A DNA stretch of 43,194 nt from Pseudomonadota bacterium (GTDB lineage Bacteria; Myxococcota_A; Bradymonadia; UBA4248). Positions within the stretch are counted from its first letter, which is position 1; every line of letters starts with the position of its first letter. Positions 34,472-41,963 of the stretch are shown here, one piece after another. The notes below the pieces were generated by a model. The model saw only the letters and a program-made list of their open reading frames with translations, did no database searches and was not told where the DNA came from. The DNA is taken from assembly GCA_017441205.1 (NCBI GenBank), contig JAFRYG010000192.1:1-43194 (forward strand). Direction: 5' to 3'. The position numbers and the translations under genes are program-made.

Positions 34472-34483
34472 CCTGCATGCAGG
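34472..34483. promoter_or_regulatory. 12-bp palindrome upstream of the AAA gene
   Basis: CCTGCATGCAGG, a perfect palindrome 33 bp before the AAA start codon, in the transcript leader or promoter. On the minus strand a weak promoter TTGCGC-17-TAAAAC lies just upstream of it. It could be an operator; no protein is known for it. Confidence 0.35.
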
Positions 34484-34644
34484 CAGAATACACCCCCGTT
34501 TTACCAAGTATGTATGAATCGCGCAATGCATGCCGATCGTCAGGAACAAGATATTTTTTACGATGTCCCGGCGCGGAGTGTTTGATGAGCCTGGATCTCT
34601 TTATTCGTTAGCTGTTGGTTGTTATATCATCCACCGACAAAGAA

Positions 34645-34714
34645 AAAGCCGCGTATTGCCTGCGGCAATAGCGGCTTTCAGGCGCACCGTATTTGCCATG
34701 GCAAAAAGGTGCGC
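34645..34714. repeat. Tandem pair of REP-like hairpins, also a likely terminator for pfp
   Basis: Unit 1 (34645-34678): AAAGCCGC-GTATTGCC-TGC-GGCAATA-GCGGCTTT, ending in a run of T on the minus strand (34647-34643). Unit 2 (34682-34714): arms GCGCACC/GGTGCGC enclosing the palindrome TTTGCCATGGCAAA. They lie 21-90 bp behind the pfp stop. Confidence 0.85.
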
Positions 34715-34734
34715 AGCCAGAGGCCATGATTTTA

Positions 34735-36003
34735 TCAGATTTTTGTTCCCAGATCGTCGCTGAGTAAAACGGCGAGTCTGTGGAAATCGCTGTTGGGGTT
34801 GATGTAGCGGACTTCGGTGATGAGGGTCTTGGGATCGACGAGTTCATGGAAAGGCACGAAGCAGTGTTCGAGCTGTCCCACCATCGAAACCATGTAGCCA
34901 TCGAGACCCTTTTCGGCGAGTGCGACATAGGCACCGACACCGAGGCAGCTTCCGAGCATGACGTCGAAAGCGTGGGGGCTGGCGCAGCGGGCTTCATAAC
35001 CGAGCTGAACACCGTTGACTTTGACTTTGGGCATACCAAGGGCTTCGATGCGTTTCATGACCATCTTGGCGACGAGGTGTCCGAGGTGGACATCGCCGAG
35101 CGAAATGTGGCCATGTTCATCGCGCGAAGTTGCTTCGAGGAAATCCGCCGGAAGTTTTTCGGCGAGTCCTTCGGCCAGAACGATGACGCCGAATTTCTGA
35201 CGACGTGCACGGCGGGCACGAATCAGATCGACGATGTGTTCGACGAGGACGTTCAGATCGAGGAAACCATTGAATTCCTGACCGGCATCCGTCATGAGCT
35301 GGGGAATATCCTCAACGCCGATGACCATCTGGGCTTCACCGGCCATGGCAACGCCATAGGACAGCCAGCCAGCCTTGCGGCCCATACACTCAGCGATAAA
35401 GTAGGACTGACCCGCACGGGCATCAGCTTCGAGGTTGCGGATTTCCTGAGCCATGAAGTTGACGGCCGTAAAGAAACCAAACGTAAAGTCGATGCCGTTA
35501 TAGTCATTGTCGATGGTTTTGGGCAGATGAACGACGCGAACCTTGTGGGCAACATTTGCGTGTTTCTGATATTCGTGAAGTTTATTGGCAGTTTTGAGGG
35601 TATCGTCACCGCCGATCGAAATCAGAGCATCCACACCCAGGCTGCGAAGTCCTTCGTAAGTCCGTTTGAGAGGAGCTGTCTTTTCGGGATCATCGAGGTC
35701 TTCAGGGCATGTAATCATTTTGCCGGGATTCGCACGCGCAGTACCGATCATGATACCGCGTTTGTTGCGCGTGCCGACGATGCGCGCAAAATTCAGAATT
35801 TCGTAGGCATCCCCTTCGACGAGAGGCGATTTTTCCTCGTCATAGTTCTGGAGTTTTGAATATCCATGCAGAAAGCCAACCACCTCAATGCCAGCTTTTA
35901 CGAAAGCAAGTGCTGCCGAAGAAATAACAGCATTGGCGCCGGGTGCGGGACCTCCGGCAAAAAGAATACCGACGCGACGAATACTCGATTTGGATTCTGC
36001 CAT
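34735..36003 (-). CDS. pfp: Pyrophosphate-dependent 6-phosphofructokinase
   Basis: 422 residues from ATG 36003 (GGAAA 6 bp upstream; the longer frame from 36042 lacks a site). It transfers phosphate between fructose 6-phosphate and fructose 1,6-bisphosphate using PPi, reversibly. PPi-type signatures are clear: GGDDT at 131-135 (second Asp instead of the Gly of ATP enzymes), PKTIDND at 161-167 and MGRKAGW at 207-213, where ATP enzymes differ. Phosphate-binding GGPAPGAN is at the N terminus. Because it is reversible it serves both glycolysis and gluconeogenesis, which fits pckG in the same window. It is a single gene, divergent from the rhodanese gene. ATP use is not excluded without assay. Confidence 0.93.
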   Translation of the reverse strand: MAESKSSIRRVGILFAGGPAPGANAVISSAALAFVKAGIEVVGFLHGYSKLQNYDEEKSPLVEGDAYEILNFARIVGTRNKRGIMIGTARANPGKMITCPEDLDDPEKTAPLKRTYEGLRSLGVDALISIGGDDTLKTANKLHEYQKHANVAHKVRVVHLPKTIDNDYNGIDFTFGFFTAVNFMAQEIRNLEADARAGQSYFIAECMGRKAGWLSYGVAMAGEAQMVIGVEDIPQLMTDAGQEFNGFLDLNVLVEHIVDLIRARRARRQKFGVIVLAEGLAEKLPADFLEATSRDEHGHISLGDVHLGHLVAKMVMKRIEALGMPKVKVNGVQLGYEARCASPHAFDVMLGSCLGVGAYVALAEKGLDGYMVSMVGQLEHCFVPFHELVDPKTLITEVRYINPNSDFHRLAVLLSDDLGTKI

Positions 36004-36058
36004 TTTAGTTTCCTTTGAATATGACGTGAATAAAAAAGCCAAAAAACATTGACCCTGC

Positions 36059-36073
36059 GTGACTGAATGTCAC
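36059..36073. promoter_or_regulatory. Inverted repeat GTGAC-N5-GTCAC between divergent genes
   Basis: A perfect 5-bp inverted repeat in the 224-bp gap between pfp (minus) and the rhodanese gene (plus), 56 bp before the pfp start. It could be an operator shared by the divergent promoters. I see no strong -35/-10 for either side. Confidence 0.35.
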
Positions 36074-36227
36074 CAAAAGCGGCGAAAAAATATCACAACT
36101 CATGCTGGTGCGATATGATTTTTTGCACTCCGGCAGTTCTGAGTTCCGCACTAAACATTTGAGTAAATTTGTGTCACAATGTCTCTGTCTGCTGTTGCGT
36201 GCACAGCATCTGAATTCAGGAAACCCT

Positions 36228-36713
36228 ATGAAAACATTTCTCCGCATTGTGATTGAGGCATGCGTGATTTGCCTCATTATGGCCATCATTGGCATTGTCA
36301 TCAACGCCATACGTTCGGACGGTCTGCCGTTTATTGCCGACAAACCCTACGAAATTTTTGTGCCCTGTCCCGAAACTCTCGGTAAAGTCGAAATGATTGC
36401 AGCCTCGGATCCGCGGCTTCAGGATGGCAAATCATTCATCGTCGACGCCAGAAGTGAGGAAGAATACAAAGTCTGGCACTACGAGGACGCCATCTCCATT
36501 ACCTACGACTACCTCGATCCCATTCCCGAAGAAGAGCTCAAAAATATCACACTGAATATCATTAACAGCGGCAAGGAACGCCTCGTCGTCTACGGCGACG
36601 GCGACGGAAGCCAGGGGTCGACCGGTTACGAACTTGGCCGCGAACTGGCCGGCCACGGTATTCAGCAGGTATTTGTCGTCGAAGGCGGAGCCGAAGGTCT
36701 GAAGAATCGTTAG
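36228..36713 (+). CDS. Membrane-anchored rhodanese-like protein without catalytic Cys
   Basis: 161 residues from ATG 36228, with AGGA 7 bp upstream; frames starting further left have no such signal. One membrane helix lies at 5-27. The rhodanese domain spans about 60-160: SFIVDARSEEEYKVWHYEDA, then LVVYGDGDGSQGSTGYELGR where VVYC and the catalytic Cys loop are expected; residue 123 is Gly. Sulfur transfer by the usual mechanism is therefore not possible, and a binding role is more likely. The MauE-like gene follows after 31 bp and probably shares the transcript. Confidence 0.82.
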   Translation: MKTFLRIVIEACVICLIMAIIGIVINAIRSDGLPFIADKPYEIFVPCPETLGKVEMIAASDPRLQDGKSFIVDARSEEEYKVWHYEDAISITYDYLDPIPEEELKNITLNIINSGKERLVVYGDGDGSQGSTGYELGRELAGHGIQQVFVVEGGAEGLKNR

Positions 36714-36729
36714 TTTTAGTTGTTAGCTG
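36710..36729. repeat. Short heptad tract at the rhodanese stop codon
   Basis: TTAGTT, TTAGTTG, TTAGCTG; the first unit includes the TAG stop codon (36711-36713). Confidence 0.5.
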
Positions 36730-36744
36730 CCAAAAGATAATCCC

Positions 36745-37266
36745 ATGTCACACGAATCCGAATTACAGTCCCGTTTTTTTAAATTTCAGGCCCATCCCGT
36801 ACACAGCTACATTGCTCTGGGTGCACGACTCTACCTGGCCTGGGTGTTTATTTCGGCATGTCTGCATAAAATTGCGATGCCCGAAGCCTTTGCCATCGAC
36901 ATTGCGACCTACCAGTTTTTGCCGCTGGTATTCATCAACCCGCTGGCCATTATTCTTCCGTACGTCGAATTTGGCACCGGAGTTCTGCTCATTACGGGCA
37001 CCAAAGCCCGCGCTGCCGCTCTCATGGTCTGTGGCATGATGGTGATGTTCATGATTGCCCTGAGTCACGCACTCGTCCACGATCTGAGCATTTCGTGCGG
37101 CTGTTTTGCCTCGAATGCCGCAGCCGGTTCCGATCCTATTTCGTGGCTCACGATGTTAAGGGATTCCGCATGGCTGCTGCTCGCCCTCTATGTCGTCATA
37201 TTCGATACGAATCCCATCGGCATCGATCGCATTTTGAAAAAGAAAACATTGGCTCGCACGGCATAA
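36745..37266 (+). CDS. MauE/DoxX-like membrane protein
   Basis: A 173-residue protein with four hydrophobic helices (about 22-43, 55-78, 85-108 and 135-155) and a CGCF motif (SISCGCFASNAA) between the third and fourth, typical of MauE/DoxX-like proteins. MauE-type proteins supply or receive electrons for disulfide formation in periplasmic partners; the CxC pair would be the redox site. The rhodanese-like gene precedes it by 31 bp, so a redox or sulfur role for the pair is possible. No strong Shine-Dalgarno is seen (AAAGATAATCCC before the ATG). It converges on the nucleotidyltransferase gene. Confidence 0.8.
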   Translation: MSHESELQSRFFKFQAHPVHSYIALGARLYLAWVFISACLHKIAMPEAFAIDIATYQFLPLVFINPLAIILPYVEFGTGVLLITGTKARAAALMVCGMMVMFMIALSHALVHDLSISCGCFASNAAAGSDPISWLTMLRDSAWLLLALYVVIFDTNPIGIDRILKKKTLARTA

Positions 37267-37274
37267 AACCGGAA

Positions 37275-37853
37275 CTACTGCCGTGCCAAAAACGCATCCA
37301 GGGATACAGCATCATTGCAGTTGACGAGTGATCTGTGGTGTGCATCGATGCAGAGGCGCGGCTGATTTTGAACGAAATCGCGCAGTGACGAATAATCCCG
37401 GTAATGCGTTCTGAGTTCGTCAGCGGTTTGTCCCGACATGCGCATGGGATGGCCGGGTCTTCCGTCCCAGCAAAGAACGGCGAGTGAGGAATGCGGCGCA
37501 TCGATAAGCCGCCTGAGATCCTCCGGATGAATGAAGAGACAATCCACGGGCCAGTGAATCACCTGATAATGTTCAGGTACTTCCTGCAATCCGCACACGA
37601 GAGATTCGAGCATATAGGTGGACTGCCACTCAGAATTATGCACCCACGAAACATCGAGCGCACCGTGAACATCCATGACTTTCTGATGTTCGGCCCCCGT
37701 GACCACAATGATACGATGCACGCCGCAAATCCGGAGTGTTTTTACGATCGACTCCAGAAAGGTATCTCCTCCGGATATCCGGCACAGAGCCTTATTCTGT
37801 CCGAAGCGCGTTCCTGCTCCGGCAGCACATATTACGGCATAGATATCCATCAT
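37275..37853 (-). CDS. MobA-like NTP transferase
   Basis: A 192-residue protein of the molybdopterin cytidylyltransferase (MocA/MobA) superfamily. The nucleotide-binding loop is at the start: ICAAGAGTRFGQNKAL, with the Gly-rich turn and Lys. NSEWQSTYMLESLVCGL, HWPVDCLFIHPEDLRRLI (metal-binding Asp) and GRPGHPMRMS follow as in MocA. It transfers CMP or GMP to a cofactor or sugar phosphate; molybdopterin is likely but no moa/moe gene is nearby. ATG codons stand in tandem at 37853 and 37850. It is a single gene, separated from DUF3467 by a terminator. Confidence 0.82.
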   Translation of the reverse strand: MMDIYAVICAAGAGTRFGQNKALCRISGGDTFLESIVKTLRICGVHRIIVVTGAEHQKVMDVHGALDVSWVHNSEWQSTYMLESLVCGLQEVPEHYQVIHWPVDCLFIHPEDLRRLIDAPHSSLAVLCWDGRPGHPMRMSGQTADELRTHYRDYSSLRDFVQNQPRLCIDAHHRSLVNCNDAVSLDAFLARQ

Positions 37854-37880
37854 GGGAATTGATTGTCAGCCAAAGGGGAT

Positions 37881-37910
37881 AAAAAAAGCGCTGCCGGACA
37901 GCAGCGCTTT
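37881..37910 (-). terminator. Rho-independent terminator after the DUF3467 gene
   Basis: AAAGCGCTGC pairs with GCAGCGCTTT around a 6-base loop; on the minus strand it ends in seven T (37887-37881). It lies 21 bp behind the DUF3467 stop. Confidence 0.92.
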
Positions 37911-37931
37911 CGAATTCAACGCATGGAAGAA

Positions 37932-38213
37932 TTACTTGGCTTCGGGATTGTTGATATCGATGGTGCCGTGTTTTTCTTCATACTGAACGAGGCCGTTCGA
38001 AAGGGTAACAGCAAGACGTTTGGCCTGTTTCGGGCTCATGATGATGCGTGAATGCACTTTGACAGGGTTCTGGCCGGGCTGAACGAATGCGAAGTCAAGA
38101 ATGAATTCGCTGTCCATATTGCTAACGATGGCGAGGTTAGCATAAAGACCCTGAGCGGTTGTTTCGTTGATCTGGAACTGAAGACCCTGTGGCTGTTTTT
38201 TCTCGTCTGCCAT
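37932..38213 (-). CDS. DUF3467 protein
   Basis: A 93-residue DUF3467 protein. The family pattern is plain: YANLAIVSNMDSEFILDFAF, then VHSRIIMSPKQAKRLAVTL and LSNGLVQYEEKHGTI. The function is unknown; members are small, soluble and widespread, sometimes near phage-like or chaperone genes. AGGAA stands 8 bp before the ATG. It is a one-gene transcript: terminator at 37881, lexA upstream with a weak hairpin between. Confidence 0.9.
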   Translation of the reverse strand: MADEKKQPQGLQFQINETTAQGLYANLAIVSNMDSEFILDFAFVQPGQNPVKVHSRIIMSPKQAKRLAVTLSNGLVQYEEKHGTIDINNPEAK

Positions 38214-38249
38214 GATAAAATTCCTAAAGGTAAAAGGTTAATAAAAATA

Positions 38250-38265
38250 TTTCCATTGCTGGAAA
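38250..38265 (-). terminator. Weak terminator-like hairpin after lexA
   Basis: TTTCCA-TTGC-TGGAAA, followed on the minus strand by TATTTTTATT. It is AT-rich, so only partial termination is expected. Confidence 0.3.
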
Positions 38266-38313
38266 CTGCGCCCAATAGTTTAGGCACAGCCATCATAAAA
38301 GTAAAGGATTTTA

Positions 38314-39027
38314 TTACTTGTAAAAGCGAAGAACGCCGCGGATTGAACCGAGGATTTTAAAATCGGCATGATCTTCCGGACGCACCAGAATGGGATCCAT
38401 ATCGGGATTGGAAGGGATCAGATGGATCACGCCTTTTCGTTTTTCGTATCGTTTGACCGTTGCACTGCCGTCGATCATCGCAGCAATCAGCTCGCCGTCT
38501 TCGGCTGTCTGCTGCGGACGAACGACGACGAGATCACCGGGCATAATGCCATCGCCAATCATGCTCGTTCCGCGAACGCGGAGTGCATAGACATTGTCCT
38601 CTCCCCGGCAGAACACTGAGGGATCGACATCCACGTCTTCGTCGAAATTCTCTTCGGCAAAGATGGGAGCACCACAGGCAATTCGTCCCAAAACCCTTAG
38701 TTTGGCATGCGGAGCTTCCGGGGCTGCCGCATGCGTTCCCTGACGACGCGCATGTGAGCGCGTGGGCGCCGGCTCCTCCTGACCGTTCAGGATACGTTCC
38801 ACCGCATCCCGATTCACGAGAGGGCGAATGGCGCGGCTCTTGAAACCGTCTTTTTCAATGTACCCTTTCTGAGCCAGGGCTTTCAGATGCTCGACGACAC
38901 CATTGGTCGATTTGATATCGAACGCATCCGCGATTTCACGCACCGTAGGTGGATAATGGTTCTCCTGAATATAATCATAGATGTAAACAAACACATTGGC
39001 CTGACGTTTCGTGAGTCTTTTTGCCAT
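38314..39027 (-). CDS. lexA: LexA repressor
   Basis: 237 residues from ATG 39027, with GGAGG 5 bp upstream. The N-terminal winged helix includes PPTVREIADAFDIKSTNGVV; a linker of about 35 residues is longer than in E. coli. The C-terminal protease has RIACGAPIFAEE with the cleavage site Cys118-Gly119 (Ala-Gly in most LexA), catalytic Ser155 in GTSMIGDG and Lys192 in VKRYEK. LexA represses DNA-damage genes until RecA-stimulated self-cleavage. A good promoter and an inverted repeat (39062-39079) stand upstream, so self-repression is likely. It is a single gene. Confidence 0.96.
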   Translation of the reverse strand: MAKRLTKRQANVFVYIYDYIQENHYPPTVREIADAFDIKSTNGVVEHLKALAQKGYIEKDGFKSRAIRPLVNRDAVERILNGQEEPAPTRSHARRQGTHAAAPEAPHAKLRVLGRIACGAPIFAEENFDEDVDVDPSVFCRGEDNVYALRVRGTSMIGDGIMPGDLVVVRPQQTAEDGELIAAMIDGSATVKRYEKRKGVIHLIPSNPDMDPILVRPEDHADFKILGSIRGVLRFYK

Positions 39028-39061
39028 TTCAGCCTCCATTCAATGATTCCATCACACACAA

Positions 39062-39079
39062 TGCATAATCTTTCATGCA
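39062..39079. promoter_or_regulatory. lexA: Candidate LexA operator
   Basis: TGCAT-N8-ATGCA, a perfect inverted repeat 35 bp before the lexA start and just downstream of the predicted transcription start. LexA usually controls its own gene, so this is the best candidate site; the sequence is not one of the classical E. coli or Bacillus boxes. Confidence 0.4.
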
Positions 39080-39096
39080 CTTACCATACACTTATT

Positions 39097-39125
39097 CACA
39101 TAAAACATCCCCTCAGGCATGTCAA
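39097..39125 (-). promoter_or_regulatory. Promoter of lexA
   Basis: TTGACA (39125-39120) and TATGTG (39102-39097) are 17 bp apart on the minus strand, about 70 bp before the lexA start codon. Confidence 0.6.
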
Positions 39126-39175
39126 CAACATATATCTAAATTTTCACCTGTTTAGATGAATTTTCTCTGAACAAA

Positions 39176-39201
39176 TGTGACGCACCGATGGGGCGTGCCT
39201 G
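39176..39201. repeat. TGTGACGC...GGGGCGTG hairpin repeat
   Basis: TGTGACGCACC-GAT-GGGGCGTGCCTG; the same arms as at 23839 and 43123, with a different 3-base centre. It is the first part of the composite element between lexA and maf. Confidence 0.8.
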
Positions 39202-39233
39202 ATTTTGGTTATGCATTAACCCATTAATCATCA

Positions 39234-39261
39234 GTACAGACGTTCCGTGGAACGTCTCTAA
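39234..39261. repeat. ACAGACGT...ACGTCTCTAA palindromic repeat
   Basis: AGACGTTCCGTGGAACGTCT (39238-39257) with flanks GTAC and CTAA; identical to the copy at 23933 over the whole 28 bp. Confidence 0.88.
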
Positions 39262-39262
39262 G

Positions 39263-39311
39263 CATTACGAATTACCAATTATGAATTATGCATTATGCAT
39301 TACGCATTACC
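39263..39311. repeat. Seven heptads ending in the maf stop codon
   Basis: CATTACG, AATTACC, AATTATG, AATTATG, CATTATG, CATTACG, CATTACC in unbroken 7-bp register. The last base is the first position of the maf stop codon (CTA, 39311-39313 on the plus strand). Confidence 0.88.
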
Positions 39312-39880
39312 TAAATCGCCCCCATCTCCTCCAGCACTTCGATCGTTTCACACAGCGGAAGACCGACAACATTTGTATAGGATCCTTCGATCCTTTCCAC
39401 GAAGCCTGCCGCTCTCCCCTGAATTCCATAGGCTCCGGCCTTGTCCATCGGTTCACCCGTATCGATGTAATGCCACAGACGTGCAGCGCTGATACCCGCA
39501 AAATGAACCTGTGTTTCGACAACAAAATGGCGGCTTATCCCGCGCTTCGTATCGACGATGCACACAGCAGTAAACACGGAATGCACCTGCCCGCTCAGTT
39601 CGCTGAGCATTTCGAAAGCCACTTCCCGGGTCGCCGGTTTTCCAAGAATTTTCCCGCCATGGACGACGATCGTATCGGCAGAGACGACGAAATCCGGCTC
39701 CCCCTCATGTCCCTTCGAAACGGCACGAGCCTTTTCCCTCGCCATTCTCTCAACATATAAAACAGCCGATTCCCCGTCTAAGCACCGTTCATCGATATCG
39801 GCAGCTTCCACCTGAACATTTACACCCGCACTTTCGAGCAGCATTTTGCGCCTCGGAGACGCACTCCCCAGAATGATCAT
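39311..39880 (-). CDS. maf: Maf-family nucleotide pyrophosphatase
   Basis: A 189-residue Maf protein, which hydrolyses (d)TTP, UTP or modified nucleotides and delays septum formation. Motifs: LGSASPRRKMLL at the N terminus (substrate loop), SADTIVVHGGKILGKP in the middle with the catalytic Asp, and GAYGIQGRAAGFVERIEGSY near the C terminus. The YhdE-type details fit dTTPase/UTPase but the substrate is not certain. It follows the gspE-like gene by 10 bp, so the two are probably one transcript. Confidence 0.95.
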   Translation of the reverse strand: MIILGSASPRRKMLLESAGVNVQVEAADIDERCLDGESAVLYVERMAREKARAVSKGHEGEPDFVVSADTIVVHGGKILGKPATREVAFEMLSELSGQVHSVFTAVCIVDTKRGISRHFVVETQVHFAGISAARLWHYIDTGEPMDKAGAYGIQGRAAGFVERIEGSYTNVVGLPLCETIEVLEEMGAI

Positions 39881-39890
39881 TCCCTACTCC

Positions 39891-41708
39891 CTAATCCTCA
39901 CACTCACCCATACCCAGCACGCGAATCACTTCACTTATCGGAATTTCGCAGGCTCCCAGCTTTTTCAGTGCACTTTCGAGCAGCGTATTCATGCCGTCCG
40001 ATCTCGCACTGCGCATGAGCTTTTCGGTATCCGCTGCATCGTGAATCAGTTTGCGCATCGTCTGATTGACCTCCAGAATTTCAAAAATTCCCGTCTGTCC
40101 AAACATCCCGGTTTTGCGGCAGTCCGGACACCCCAGCCCCTCAGATACATGCAATTCCTGTCTTTGCGACGATGACTGCCGGATTCCCAGAATGTGCATC
40201 TCAGATTCGGTCATCGTCCGCGTCGTCCGGCATTCCGGACAAATCCGGCGCACGAGCCTCTGCGCGATGCTTCCAATCAAACACGACGAAAGCAAAAATG
40301 GCGGAATGTTCAAATCCAGAAGTCGCGTAATCGCCGACGGCGCATCGTTTGTATGCAGCGTCGACAATACCAGATGGCCGGTCAAAGCCGCCTGCACTGC
40401 CATGTGGGCTGTCTCTTCGTCGCGGATCTCCCCCACCATGACGATATCGGGATCCTGTCGCAGAACCGTTCTGAGCGCATGCGCAAAATCTAGCCCGATC
40501 TTCGGCTGCACCTGGACCTGGTTAAAATCTTCATAGACCATTTCCACGGGATCTTCGACCGTCGTGATGTTGACCTCCGGTGAACCCAAAAGCCGAAGCG
40601 CACTATAAAGCGTCGTCGTCTTGCCGCTGCCCGTCGGTCCCGTAACCAGAATCAGACCGGTCTTTGAAGCAATCATCCGTTTGAATCGCGCCAGATCATC
40701 GCTCTCCATGCCGAGTCCCTCGATGCCTTGAAACAGCTTCCCTGCATTGAGTACGCGAATCACCATCTTTTCACCGAAAGCCACAGGCATCGTCGATACG
40801 CGCAGCTCGATTTCCTTTCCCTGGTACTCCGTCTTGATACGCCCATCCTGCGGACGGCGCTTTTCTGCAATATCCATGCGCGCAAGCGTCTTCAGTCTCG
40901 AAACGATCGGCGCATGAACGACTCCGGGCAGCGTATGAACAATGTGTAACACCCCGTCGATCCTCAGTCTTACGATGCACTGCTCGCGATGCGGCTCGAT
41001 GTGAATATCGGTTGCCCTCTGGCTGAATGCATAATTCAGCAAATAATCCACCGCATTGACGATGTGGCTGTCGGACGAATCGATATCCTCCAGCTGCCGT
41101 ATCGACATGAACTGCTCGAGATTGCCGATGGCAAGCGCCACCTGATTGGCCGAATTCGTCTGCTCCGTCGCCGCCGCCGTCACACTCGTCTTAAAACCAT
41201 ATATCTCGGCAATGCACCGCAAAATCGACGTTTTCGACGCCAGAACCGTGTCGATCTCGTAACGCTGCGTCGAACGCAGCATTCGCACGAGTTCCTGATT
41301 GTCGGGATAATCCGTCGCAACCGTCAGCCGGTTCTCCTTGAGCGAAATCGGCAGAACCACATTCAGACGCGCAAAACTCTGACTGAAAGTCTCGGTAATG
41401 AGTTTGGCATCCAGCCGAAGCGGATCGATCCTCAGGTACGTCGCATTCTTCACATTTGCCCAAAGCTCCACGAGCTTCTCTTCATCAAAAGGGCTGCCGT
41501 CAGCCATTGCCGCGCCCGAAGCCATGATGATTTCTATCGGATTGGCCTCGTATCGCTGATTCAGATTGTTGCGAAGCTTCTCTTTTTTAACGAGTGCCCG
41601 GATGACCCCCTGACGCACGCGAATCATCTGCGACTGTTCCTTCGTCAGGATCCCGCGGGTTTCAAGAGCACTGAGCAGTTCTGTTAATTCCGTCTGTCTA
41701 AAATCCAT
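39891..41708 (-). CDS. GspE/PilB-family secretion or pilus ATPase
   Basis: A 605-residue hexameric ATPase of type II secretion or type IV pili. The N-terminal GspE_N/MshEN-type domain covers about 1-190. The motor domain has VTGPTGSGKTTTLYSAL (Walker A near residue 359), the Asp box, RQDPDIVMVGEIRDEETA (Walker B) and the His box HLVLSTLHTNDA. A four-Cys zinc site (CPEC...CPDC) follows near 490-540. It drives pilin or pseudopilin assembly from the cytoplasm. No other pil/gsp gene is in the window, so the system is not determined. AGGGGA stands 6 bp before the ATG. maf follows after 10 bp. Confidence 0.92.
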   Translation of the reverse strand: MDFRQTELTELLSALETRGILTKEQSQMIRVRQGVIRALVKKEKLRNNLNQRYEANPIEIIMASGAAMADGSPFDEEKLVELWANVKNATYLRIDPLRLDAKLITETFSQSFARLNVVLPISLKENRLTVATDYPDNQELVRMLRSTQRYEIDTVLASKTSILRCIAEIYGFKTSVTAAATEQTNSANQVALAIGNLEQFMSIRQLEDIDSSDSHIVNAVDYLLNYAFSQRATDIHIEPHREQCIVRLRIDGVLHIVHTLPGVVHAPIVSRLKTLARMDIAEKRRPQDGRIKTEYQGKEIELRVSTMPVAFGEKMVIRVLNAGKLFQGIEGLGMESDDLARFKRMIASKTGLILVTGPTGSGKTTTLYSALRLLGSPEVNITTVEDPVEMVYEDFNQVQVQPKIGLDFAHALRTVLRQDPDIVMVGEIRDEETAHMAVQAALTGHLVLSTLHTNDAPSAITRLLDLNIPPFLLSSCLIGSIAQRLVRRICPECRTTRTMTESEMHILGIRQSSSQRQELHVSEGLGCPDCRKTGMFGQTGIFEILEVNQTMRKLIHDAADTEKLMRSARSDGMNTLLESALKKLGACEIPISEVIRVLGMGECED

Positions 41709-41799
41709 GATATTCCCCTGTCATTGGGCAAATCTGTCCGCATGCTTTGTACCATATTCAGAATTCACATGCGATTTTATGAAGTGTTATAATATGGTT

Positions 41800-41864
41800 G
41801 GCGGCCTATCCGGGGCTGCGCCCCGAATACGTCCGCCTGCCGGCGCTTCTGCGTACGCGCCGGC
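41800..41864. repeat. REP-like hairpin plus GCCGGCGC hairpin
   Basis: Unit 1 (41800-41837): GGCGGCC-TATCCGGGGC-TGC-GCCCCGAATA-CG-TCCGCC, reverse orientation of the CGTAT/ATAG family with three mismatches. Unit 2 (41839-41864): perfect GCCGGCGC/GCGCCGGC around a 10-base loop. They lie in the divergent gap between the gspE-like gene and nagZ. Confidence 0.7.
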
Positions 41865-41963
41865 TGCCTCTGATGGCTTCAGGCGACCCGGCATTAAACC
41901 CGCTCCGGGATTTTCCCAAAAATACACATTCCACATTCTCCCCAACCCCAGGTTCCTCACATC

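Noticed and set aside
34780..35859. 359-codon plus-strand frame opposite pfp
   Set aside because: The minus strand encodes an unmistakable phosphofructokinase; the antisense frame is a codon-bias shadow.
36102..36227. 42-codon N-terminal extension of the rhodanese-like protein
   Set aside because: The region is intergenic in character, and ATG 36228 has AGGA and starts the membrane helix.
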